Position numbers and translations under genes: made by a program | The notes under the pieces: model-generated | Databases searched by the model: none | The model's input: only the letters and a program-made list of their open reading frames with translations | Told to the model about the DNA's origin: nothing | Source: Thomasclavelia cocleata | GTDB lineage: Bacteria > Bacillota_I > Bacilli_A > Erysipelotrichales > Coprobacillaceae | Reading direction: 5' to 3' | Assembly (NCBI RefSeq): GCF_900102365.1 | Contig: NZ_FOIN01000022.1 | Coordinates: 1 to 42,286, forward strand | DNA: 42,286 nucleotides | Shown here: positions 14,787 through 21,748 of the stretch, one piece after another | How positions within the stretch are numbered: the first letter of the stretch is position 1 | Layout of the letters: the number at the start of each line of letters is the position of its first letter

Positions 14787-15188
14787 CTAACAATTTTTTG
14801 TTAGTAACATTTGGGTAACTCCAATACAGTGGTTATTTAGGTTTCCTGCAATGTAATTTAGTAATTTTGCTTCTTTTTCAGAATAAGTTTTCTTATATCC
14901 ATTGATATGAAACATTCGATAAGAATTTTCTATATAATTTAATATCCAAAGTAGTGATTCTTTAAAATTGCCATGAAATACTGGTTTTTGGAGTAAAGGG
15001 TAAAAACTAGTATTATTTATTTCTTGATAAAAATGATCAAGAAAAGTAGCATTGTTTTTACAATCAGCTGAAAAATTATGCAATCTAGTTTTAATGTCTT
15101 TATTTGGAGCAATGGAAATTATTAAGTCATAATTAGCTGCAAGGAATAGTTGATTATACATTAAGTTTTCTATAATTGAAGTATTCAT
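14787..15188 (-). CDS. Small helical protein of unknown function
   Basis: 133 residues, almost entirely helical by composition, no signal peptide or membrane helix. Two longer helices near the start (NLMYNQLFLAANYDLIIS) and end (EAKLLNYIAGNLNNH) give a four-helix-bundle look, but the paired ExxH metal motifs of ferritin-like proteins are not evident, so no family is assigned. AGGTG lies 5 bases before the ATG. It stands alone, convergent with the tRNA array and divergent from the sporulation cluster. Confidence 0.55.
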   Translation of the reverse strand: MNTSIIENLMYNQLFLAANYDLIISIAPNKDIKTRLHNFSADCKNNATFLDHFYQEINNTSFYPLLQKPVFHGNFKESLLWILNYIENSYRMFHINGYKKTYSEKEAKLLNYIAGNLNNHCIGVTQMLLTKNC

Positions 15189-15875
15189 TTTATCACCTGT
15201 TACAGTTTATGCACATTTATTAAAAAAATGAAAACTATTATTTTTTACTATTTGTATGCTTAATTTTTTGAGAAAGTTTAGATGTTGTTAAATTTCAAAA
15301 ATGTTTGCTTTTATAGGGGATTTGTTAAAATCCTTGATTAGAAATATTAGTTGTAAATATTTTATTACAGTTATATTGATATAGTGAATTTTAGGAGTGT
15401 GACTTTTTTTTGGGATTTCTTTAATATAATTGCTTACAATAGTAGTAAGATACACTTTGATTGGAAATGGTTTTAATAAACGTATTATTAACTTTAGTGG
15501 TAGATTCTAATAATTTTTAGAATCTGCTTATAGATAATAACTAATTGTTTTCAAGGTTTAAAAATGTTGAGGTTTATTAGTGATATTTAGGATTAATTAA
15601 GGTGGGCTAATTACTTAGCTGGTATGCTTTAAATAATATCTTGTTAGAACATTTTTGAAGTGATTGGTATACATCCTAAAACAATTTTAGATGTTTTTTA
15701 ATTAGCTTTGAGTAAGGAGGGATATTTGCTTTTGTGTAAATGTTTTTGTTATGATATAACTATGATATACTATGTCTGAGGTTAGGTGATAATATGAATG
15801 ATAAATTAAAGGGGTTTTGTGTTTTATCAGGGAGAATGTTTGTAATAATGAAAATGATGATAGAGGTGAATCTTA
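15189..15875. other. Long AT-rich gap before the sporulation cluster
   Basis: No intact gene longer than about 35 codons. A stop-interrupted frame at about 15603-15770 reads WANYLAGML, then IFEVIGIHPKTILDVF, then LALSKEGYLL, and may be a remnant of an old gene. A promoter-like pair TTGCTT (15726-15731), 18 bp, TATGAT (15750-15755) could drive the DUF1146-spoIID-spoIIQ genes. Confidence 0.4.
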
Positions 15876-15895
15876 ATGTCTTATCAAATTATTAA
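15794..15895 (+). CDS. Candidate 33-codon small ORF overlapping the DUF1146 start
   Basis: ATG at 15794 with AGGTG 6 bases upstream; 33 residues with Met-rich middle (MFVIMKMM) and no recognised family. It ends 17 bases inside the next gene in another frame, so translation through it could couple to or tune expression of the DUF1146 gene. It may equally be chance. Confidence 0.25.
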   Translation: MNDKLKGFCVLSGRMFVIMKMMIEVNLNVLSNY

Positions 15896-16076
15896 GACTT
15901 TTGTGTATGTGGTTTCAGTGATGCTTTCAATGTGGGGATTAAGTTGTTTTAATTTTGATAATATAATTAGAAAGGCTAAAGTAAGAGAATTTTATTTATT
16001 TTTTTTAATAGCGTCATTATCTTTAGGATATTTGTTGGGATCGTTTATTTTAGAATTTGCTACAATACATTTTTAA
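15876..16076 (+). CDS. DUF1146 (YwzB-like) small membrane protein
   Basis: 66 residues with two membrane helices (VYVVSVMLSMWGLSCFNF and FYLFFLIASLSLGYLLGSFI) joined by a charged loop. This is the form and size of the DUF1146/YwzB family. GAGGTG precedes the ATG by 7 bases. In Bacillus ywzB stands upstream of spoIID and mbl, and the same order here supports the call. The function of the family is not established. Confidence 0.7.
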   Translation: MSYQIIKTFVYVVSVMLSMWGLSCFNFDNIIRKAKVREFYLFFLIASLSLGYLLGSFILEFATIHF

Positions 16077-16121
16077 CATATTTTAAATTATATCTCATAT
16101 AATTATGTGAGGTAATTGTAT

Positions 16122-17021
16122 ATGAGAGAGATAAGTGTAAAATTAGGAATTGTTATATTAGTTGGGGCTATTTTTTTATCAATGAATTATTATCAAGCTA
16201 AAGAAGAAACGATTCAAGGTAAAAAGGAGATTAAAGAAGAGCCAGTTAAAGTTGCAGTGACAATTGATAATAATGTTAATTATGTTGATTTAGATGATTA
16301 TCTTTTAGGTGTAGTTGCTGGAGAGATGCCTGCTAATTTTGAAACCGAAGCTTTAAAAGCACAAGTAGTAGCTAGTCGAACATTTGTTTATAATCGTAAT
16401 TTAAGTGTAGATAATACTACTAATAGTCAAGTGTATTTAAGTGAAGATAAGATGAAAGAGAATTGGGGTAACAAATACGATGAATATTATCAAAAAATTA
16501 GTACTGCTATTAAAGAAACAAAAAATGAAGTAATGAAATATCAGGGAGATTATATTTCTGCATTGTTTTTTTCATCTAGTAATGGATATACTGAAAATGT
16601 AGAAGATTATTTTGAATCAAGTCCTTTACCGTATTTAAGAAGTGTTGATAGTCATTGGGATTTAACAATAGATCCTAAAAATACTCGACAAGTATCTTTT
16701 ACCAAACAAGAGTTAAAAGAAAAATTTAATTGTCAAGATATAAATTTTAATATTATTGCGTATAAAAAGAGTGGTCGAGTAGCGACTTTGAGTGTTGGTG
16801 GTAAAAACTATAGTGGTCGTCAAGTTAGAGAAAAATTAGGTTTATCTTCGAGTTGTTTTACTGTTGAATATGTAAGTAATAAGTATGTATTTACAACCAA
16901 AGGTAGTGGTCATGGTGTTGGAATGAGTCAGTATGGAGCACAAGGAATGGCTTTGGAAGGTTCTAATTATAAGGAAATCTTGAATCACTATTATACTAAT
17001 ATTGAAATTGTAAATAATTAG
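16122..17021 (+). CDS. spoIID: Stage II sporulation protein D (lytic transglycosylase)
   Basis: 299 residues: an N-terminal membrane anchor (LGIVILVGAIFLSMNYY) and a SpoIID/LytB domain. SpoIID cuts glycan strands during forespore engulfment, acting with SpoIIM and SpoIIP in the mother-cell membrane. The signature DLDDYLLGVVAGEMPANF contains the expected catalytic Glu (E68), and the C-terminal motif GSGHGVGMSQYGAQGMA is intact. The start at 16122 has GAGG 9 bases upstream; the TTG at 16116 is too close. Followed by spoIIQ, as in Bacillus, but murAA and ywmB, which accompany it there, are absent. Confidence 0.93.
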   Translation: MREISVKLGIVILVGAIFLSMNYYQAKEETIQGKKEIKEEPVKVAVTIDNNVNYVDLDDYLLGVVAGEMPANFETEALKAQVVASRTFVYNRNLSVDNTTNSQVYLSEDKMKENWGNKYDEYYQKISTAIKETKNEVMKYQGDYISALFFSSSNGYTENVEDYFESSPLPYLRSVDSHWDLTIDPKNTRQVSFTKQELKEKFNCQDINFNIIAYKKSGRVATLSVGGKNYSGRQVREKLGLSSSCFTVEYVSNKYVFTTKGSGHGVGMSQYGAQGMALEGSNYKEILNHYYTNIEIVNN

Positions 17022-17065
17022 TATAAACCTTGTTTTAGTGGAAACACTACAAATGAGGTGAAACA

Positions 17066-17707
17066 ATGAAATTATTTATGAAGCGTAATAGACGTGTTTT
17101 AGTTTTTGGTATGGTAGTAATGTTATTTTTAATTGGAGTTGGTGTGATCCAATTAGTTTTAAATCAATATCAGCCATTTAAAGATACCGCTGTTGTCAAA
17201 GTGGAAGATAATAAAGAAGATAAGATTAAAGAGGAAAAACCAACTGTAACGACTGAGAAATTATTAAAGCCTGTTAGTGATGATGTAAAAATTGTAAAAA
17301 AATTCTATGATGCATCTTTAAGTGATGCTGAACTGGAAAAAGCATTAGTATATTTTGAAGGGGTTTATCGACCAAATTTAGGTGTGGATTTTTCAAAAGA
17401 TGGAAAAGCTTTTGAAGTTAAAGCAGCATGTTCAGGTACGGTAACTAAAAAAGATAATGATGCTTTACTTGGTTGGGTTGTAACTATAACTAATGAAAAT
17501 GGCTTTAGTACTACATATCAGTCATTAAATGAAGTTAGTGTAGAAAAAGATGCAGTTATTAAACAAGGTGATAAGATTGGAATTAGTGGAGAAAATGTTT
17601 ATGAATCTGAATTAAAATGTCATTTACATTTTGTTTTAGAAAAGGATAATCAGGCGTTAAATCCAGAATCTTATTTTGACCAAGATGTTACAAAAATAGC
17701 GGTATAA
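17066..17707 (+). CDS. spoIIQ: SpoIIQ-like M23-domain protein with a degenerate zinc site
   Basis: 213 residues: a membrane helix (about 11-30), a charged linker, and a LytM/M23 domain (about 95-205). SpoIIQ sits in the forespore membrane and binds mother-cell SpoIIIAH across the intermembrane space. The second zinc motif HLH is present (H186, H188), and the first ligand position reads PNLGVD with Asn104 where active enzymes have His. Loss of this His is also known for Bacillus SpoIIQ, so a structural role is expected. It lies between spoIID and mbl, in Bacillus order, and ends in a strong terminator. The ATG at 17066 follows GAGGTGA; the next in-frame Met is at residue 5. Confidence 0.85.
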   Translation: MKLFMKRNRRVLVFGMVVMLFLIGVGVIQLVLNQYQPFKDTAVVKVEDNKEDKIKEEKPTVTTEKLLKPVSDDVKIVKKFYDASLSDAELEKALVYFEGVYRPNLGVDFSKDGKAFEVKAACSGTVTKKDNDALLGWVVTITNENGFSTTYQSLNEVSVEKDAVIKQGDKIGISGENVYESELKCHLHFVLEKDNQALNPESYFDQDVTKIAV

Positions 17708-17709
17708 TC

Positions 17710-17756
17710 AACCAAATGGCAATAATAGAAAAAATTATTGCTATTTGGTTTTATTT
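17710..17756 (+). terminator. Strong intrinsic terminator after spoIIQ
   Basis: About 17-bp stem with one mismatch: AACCAAAT..GCAATAAT against ATTATTGC..ATTTGGTT, then TTATTT. It separates spoIIQ from the mbl promoter. Confidence 0.85.
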
Positions 17757-17767
17757 CGCTTTTAACC

Positions 17768-17795
17768 TTGTAAATATCAAAAATCATGGTACAAT
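17768..17795 (+). promoter_or_regulatory. Promoter of mbl
   Basis: TTGTAA (17768-17773), 16-bp spacer, TACAAT (17790-17795) with an upstream TG (17787-17788), an extended -10. Transcription would start about 15-20 bases before the ribosome binding site. Confidence 0.65.
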
Positions 17796-17823
17796 AGTTA
17801 AGAAAAAATAAGGAGGACTAATG

Positions 17824-18813
17824 ATGGCATTATCAAAAGAAATTGGTATCGATTTAGGTACAGCAAATATTTTAATTTATGTCAAAGGTGAAGGCATTGT
17901 TGTAAATGAACCTTCTGTAGTAGCGATAGATGATGAAAATAAAAAACCTTTAGCTGTTGGCCAAGAAGCTAAAGATATGTTAGGAAAGACACCAGGAAGA
18001 GTAAAAGCAATTCGTCCTTTAAAAGATGGAGTTATTGCAGATTTTAGAATAACAGAAATCTTAATTACTCATTTTATTAATAAATTAAATTTAAAAGGAA
18101 TTTTTTCTAGACCAACAATTTTAATTTGTTGCCCATCAAATATTACATCAATTGAAAAAAGTGCAATTAAAGATGTAGCTGAAAGATGTGGTGCTAAGCG
18201 AGTATTTATTGAAGAAGAACCTAAAGTAGCAGCAGTTGGTGCTGGACTTGAAATTTCAAAACCAACTGGTAATATGGTAATTGATATTGGTGGTGGAACT
18301 ACTGATATTGCAGTATTGTCTTTAGGTGATATAGTTACAAGTAGTTCGCTTAAAATTGCTGGAGATGTAATGGATGAAGATATTATTAAATTTGTTAAAG
18401 ATAAATATAAGTTATTGATTGGAGACCGTACTGCAGAACAAATTAAAATGCAAATTGGTACTGCAATTAAAGGGATCAGTGAAGAAATTTTTGAAGTAAG
18501 AGGTCGTGATTTAGTAACAGGATTGCCACATACGATTACAATTACTGCAGATGAAACTGAACTAGCTTTAAGAGAAACTTGTCAAACAATTGTAAGAGAA
18601 ACAAAACATGTATTAGAACAAACGCCTCCAGAATTAGCTGCTGATATTGTGTCAAGAGGAATTTTCTTAACAGGTGGAGGAGCATTATTAAGCGGACTTG
18701 ATCGCTTGTTGGAAAATGAATTAGGAGTACCAGTATTTGTTGCAGATGATGCTTTAAATTGTGTTGCTAATGGTTGTGGTGTAATGTTAGAAAATACACA
18801 TTATGTTAAGTAA
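17824..18813 (+). CDS. mbl: MreB/Mbl actin-like rod-shape protein
   Basis: 329 residues with the full actin-like ATPase fold: phosphate loop IGIDLGTANILIY, second loop MVIDIGGGTTDIAVLSLG, and adenosine motif FLTGGGALLSGLD. MreB-family filaments move under the membrane and direct lateral wall synthesis. The Mbl assignment rests on its place after spoIIQ, as in Bacillus; sequence alone would say MreB family. The SpoIIID gene that precedes mbl in Bacillus is absent (only a terminator and promoter lie between). Two adjacent ATGs are possible; 17824 has the better spacing (7 bases) to AGGAGG. Confidence 0.93.
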   Translation: MALSKEIGIDLGTANILIYVKGEGIVVNEPSVVAIDDENKKPLAVGQEAKDMLGKTPGRVKAIRPLKDGVIADFRITEILITHFINKLNLKGIFSRPTILICCPSNITSIEKSAIKDVAERCGAKRVFIEEEPKVAAVGAGLEISKPTGNMVIDIGGGTTDIAVLSLGDIVTSSSLKIAGDVMDEDIIKFVKDKYKLLIGDRTAEQIKMQIGTAIKGISEEIFEVRGRDLVTGLPHTITITADETELALRETCQTIVRETKHVLEQTPPELAADIVSRGIFLTGGGALLSGLDRLLENELGVPVFVADDALNCVANGCGVMLENTHYVK

Positions 18814-18860
18814 CATGAGAGTTAATAGTCAATGTCATTAAGTTAAGACGACTAAAATTT

Positions 18861-18903
18861 AACCAGAAGTTATATCAAAATGATATTTTCTTCTGGTTTT
18901 TCA
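18861..18903 (+). terminator. Terminator after mbl
   Basis: Stem AACCAGAAG / CTTCTGGTT (18861-18869, 18890-18898) with an inner ATATCA/TGATAT helix and a following T tract. Confidence 0.85.
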
Positions 18904-19205
18904 TTTTTTGTAGCTAATAAAGTGTAATTGATAAGTTGGGTATATAATTAAATTATTTAAAAATAAAATTGTAGGAATAAGAGCTTAATAGTAAATGTTA
19001 CAACAATGTTGAAAGAACTTAGTGATACTGTAATTTATAATAATCGTTTGGAAAAAAGTATTGGCTGGATTATTTGGATAAAGAGTCTTTGATTTTAGTT
19101 TGATTATTTTATTCTTAATATTATTATTATAAAACTAAATAACTTATTTATCTTGTATTTTATTCAAAAATAATTAATAATATACAAGAGATAGGGAGTG
19201 AGAAG
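18904..19205. other. AT-rich gap between mbl and the TagO-like gene
   Basis: No gene or RNA recognised. A 28-codon frame starting with ATG near 19006 has no ribosome binding site. The promoter of the TagO-like gene should be here but no clear hexamer pair was found. Confidence 0.4.
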
Positions 19206-20882
19206 ATGAATCCTAGTTTAATAATGTCGTTTGTTGTCACAATGATGATTACAGCTTTATTGATTCCTGTAGTTATCAGGTTAGGAAAAAGTTTAGGAAT
19301 TGTGGCACATAAAAATAAACGTACGGTTCATAAAATTGAGGTTCCTCGAATAGGTGGATATGCAATTTACATAAGTTCATTAATGGGAGCGGTGATTTTT
19401 CTAAAGACTGATCCCCAAATAAATGCAATTTTAATTGCTGGTTTTTTTGTTTTTTTTATAGGTCTATATGATGATGTTCATGATCTATCGCCTAAAACAA
19501 AACTAATAGTAGAATTAGTAGCAGCTTTAATTGTAATTGGTTATGGTGATATATATCTAAAAGGTTTTGATTTTATGCCTAGTAATTGGCCACCAATTAT
19601 TCCAGCAATCATCACTGTACTATGGATAGTAGGAATAACAAATGCAATAAATTTAATTGATGGTCTTGATGGGTTATCATCAGGTATTTCAATAATAGTT
19701 TTATTTACTATATCAATGACTTCTTTAACTAGTGGAAGAACTGATATTGCTTCTTTATCACTGGTTTTAGCAGGAGCGATTATGGGATTTTTATTTTATA
19801 ATTTTCATCCAGCAAAAGTTTTTTTAGGCGATTGTGGAGCTTTATATATAGGTTTTATGATTTCAGTAATTTCTTTATTAGGATTTGGTTATAATGTCTC
19901 TACCTTTTTTACTTTAGGTGCTCCAATTGTTGTTTTAATGGTTCCGATCATGGATACCCTGATAGCAATCATACGTAGAAAAGTTCATCATAAAAAGTTT
20001 AGTGAAGCAGATAGGGCGCATTTACATCACAATTTGATGTTTAAATTAAAGCTTGGACATCGAAAGAGTGTAATTGTACTTTATGGTATAACATTTTTGT
20101 TTTCATTAACTTCTTATGTATATTTATATGATTCTATATTAGGAACAATAATGTTTATTATTTTAATGTTATTTTTTGAATTATTTGTGGAGTTAACAGG
20201 TATGGTTAGTCGAAAATATAAGCCATTACTTACAATAGTTAATATTTTTATTCATAGTGATCATTTACCTAAAATTAAGATTTTAGAAAGATATCGTAAC
20301 AAAAGAACTAAAAAAAGAGTTATTATTGATAGATTTATTATTTTAGGTTGTCTTTTATTAGTTATAGGTTTCAGTGGAACATATATGCATTTAAATCAAG
20401 AGAAACCAGTTATTAAAGAAAAACAGACTACTCCATATATTAAAACAGCATCTAATGAATTATTAGATGAGATTTATACTCGATTAGATAAGGCTTATCA
20501 AAATAGGCAATTAAATGAAGAGTGTCAATTAGTTGCATCATATTTTGCTGTTGATTATTTTACTTTAAAAGACAAAGAGGAAAATCAAATAGGAGGATTA
20601 GATTATATTTATCCTGATTTACAAAGTGCATTTAGTTCTTTTGCATTAAAATCATTTTATGTTAATAAAGAAGAATATCCAGAATTAGAAGTAGAGGATT
20701 ATGAAATTATTTCTTTTTCTCCTTCTAAAGTAGTTATAGAAGGGTTAGAGAATAATGAATATTATAATGTGCTTATTTCTTTAAGATATAAGCAAAAAGT
20801 TGAATCTTTACCAAATAGTGCAAATATAGTTTTGGTTTTAAATAATGATCGTTTTTATGTGGTGGGTGTTGATAATGCTTAA
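19206..20882 (+). CDS. TagO/WecA-like undecaprenyl-phosphate sugar-1-phosphate transferase with an extra C-terminal domain
   Basis: 558 residues. The first about 350 form a MraY/WecA-type polytopic enzyme that moves a sugar-1-phosphate (commonly GlcNAc-1-P) from its UDP form to undecaprenyl phosphate, the first step of teichoic acid or other wall glycopolymers. Motifs: DDVHD at 89-93, NAINLIDGLDG at 146-156, GDCG with D209, and HLHHN at 272-276. Unlike the usual about 350-residue enzymes, it continues with a basic linker, one more membrane helix (about 376-395) and about 160 soluble residues, probably outside the cell, of no recognised family though NTF2-like in feel. The frame is continuous, so this is a real fusion. 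The GNAT gene overlaps its end by 8 bases. Confidence 0.88.
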   Translation: MNPSLIMSFVVTMMITALLIPVVIRLGKSLGIVAHKNKRTVHKIEVPRIGGYAIYISSLMGAVIFLKTDPQINAILIAGFFVFFIGLYDDVHDLSPKTKLIVELVAALIVIGYGDIYLKGFDFMPSNWPPIIPAIITVLWIVGITNAINLIDGLDGLSSGISIIVLFTISMTSLTSGRTDIASLSLVLAGAIMGFLFYNFHPAKVFLGDCGALYIGFMISVISLLGFGYNVSTFFTLGAPIVVLMVPIMDTLIAIIRRKVHHKKFSEADRAHLHHNLMFKLKLGHRKSVIVLYGITFLFSLTSYVYLYDSILGTIMFIILMLFFELFVELTGMVSRKYKPLLTIVNIFIHSDHLPKIKILERYRNKRTKKRVIIDRFIILGCLLLVIGFSGTYMHLNQEKPVIKEKQTTPYIKTASNELLDEIYTRLDKAYQNRQLNEECQLVASYFAVDYFTLKDKEENQIGGLDYIYPDLQSAFSSFALKSFYVNKEEYPELEVEDYEIISFSPSKVVIEGLENNEYYNVLISLRYKQKVESLPNSANIVLVLNNDRFYVVGVDNA

Positions 20883-21354
20883 ATATAGAAGAATTTATGA
20901 ATTAGATGATGAATTATATGATTTTCATTTGCGACAAAAACAATATTATCTATTAGAGGGAACTGTTCCTACAAAAGAATATCTTATTGAGCAGATGGAT
21001 AATCCTGAGGGTTTTGATGAAAAGGAGCATTATATAAAGAAAATATATTATAATGAAAAAATGGTTGCTTTGATTGATTATCAGATAGGTTATCGTTTTT
21101 CGATGAAACATGATAATAGTTGTCTTTGGATTGGTTTATTTTTAGTGGATGAATCTTGGCAGCGAAAGGGAATTGGTAAAGAAATAATGGAGTTTATGAT
21201 TGATGAGTATAAAGAAACTTGTAGTACTGTTCAGTTAGCTTGTATTAAAGAGAATTTAAAAGGTTTATGTTTTTGGGAAAAATTAGGTTTTAAGGAAATC
21301 GATGTTAAAAGGTGTGGGAATTTAGAAGTTAGGGTACTAGAAAAGAGAATTTAA
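20875..21354 (+). CDS. GNAT-family N-acetyltransferase
   Basis: 159 residues with the GNAT core: the beta4 strand WIGLFLVDESWQ followed by the acetyl-CoA pyrophosphate loop RKGIGKEIM (Q/RxxGxG), then LACIKENLKGLCFWEKLGF in the C-terminal half. The acceptor is unknown. The start at 20875 (MLKYRRIYEL) was chosen because the longer frame from 20845 adds residues inside the TagO-like gene; GGTGGG precedes it. The 8-base overlap suggests co-expression with the TagO-like enzyme, so a sugar amine or wall precursor is a possible target (inference). Confidence 0.85.
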   Translation: MLKYRRIYELDDELYDFHLRQKQYYLLEGTVPTKEYLIEQMDNPEGFDEKEHYIKKIYYNEKMVALIDYQIGYRFSMKHDNSCLWIGLFLVDESWQRKGIGKEIMEFMIDEYKETCSTVQLACIKENLKGLCFWEKLGFKEIDVKRCGNLEVRVLEKRI

Positions 21355-21396
21355 AGATATATTTGATGACTATTCGTCAAAGTATTGATTAAATCA

Positions 21397-21425
21397 TTGA
21401 AATTTTAAAAATATTATGTTATTAT
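21397..21425 (+). promoter_or_regulatory. Promoter of secG
   Basis: TTGAAA (21397-21402), 17-bp spacer, TATTAT (21420-21425), about 40 bases before the secG start. Confidence 0.65.
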
Positions 21426-21465
21426 GTTCTAGCGATGTATCAAAGTATCAATTAGGAGGTATATT

Positions 21466-21696
21466 ATGTTTGGCACTATTTTAAATGTCTTATTAATGAT
21501 AATATCAATAGCACTTATTATATTATGTCTATTACAAAGTGGTAAATCTGATGGGATTGTTAATGCTTTAACTGGTCAAAATTCAAACTTATTTGCTCAA
21601 CAAAAAGAACGTGGAGCAGATTTAGTTATGACAAGAATAACAGCTGGTTTAGCAATAGCGTTCTTCATTATTGCCATCATTATTAGAATGTCATAA
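21466..21696 (+). CDS. secG: Preprotein translocase subunit SecG
   Basis: 76 residues with two membrane helices around the conserved loop (LLQSGKSDGIVNALTGQNSN, then RGADLVMTRITAGLA). It is the small SecYEG subunit of the inner-membrane export channel. AGGAGG lies about 7 bases before the ATG. The order secG-rnr-smpB-ssrA is the classic Firmicute arrangement, which supports every call in this block. Confidence 0.95.
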   Translation: MFGTILNVLLMIISIALIILCLLQSGKSDGIVNALTGQNSNLFAQQKERGADLVMTRITAGLAIAFFIIAIIIRMS

Positions 21697-21698
21697 TT

Positions 21699-21726
21699 AA
21701 TAGGACTATTGGTCCTATTTTTATTT
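21699..21726 (+). terminator. Terminator or attenuator between secG and rnr
   Basis: TAGGAC / GTCCTA (21701-21706, 21712-21717) followed by TTTTTATTTT. Only about 25 bases remain before the rnr start, so rnr is transcribed by read-through or from an unseen promoter. Confidence 0.7.
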
Positions 21727-21748
21727 TGGAATAAAGGGTGGTGAGTAA

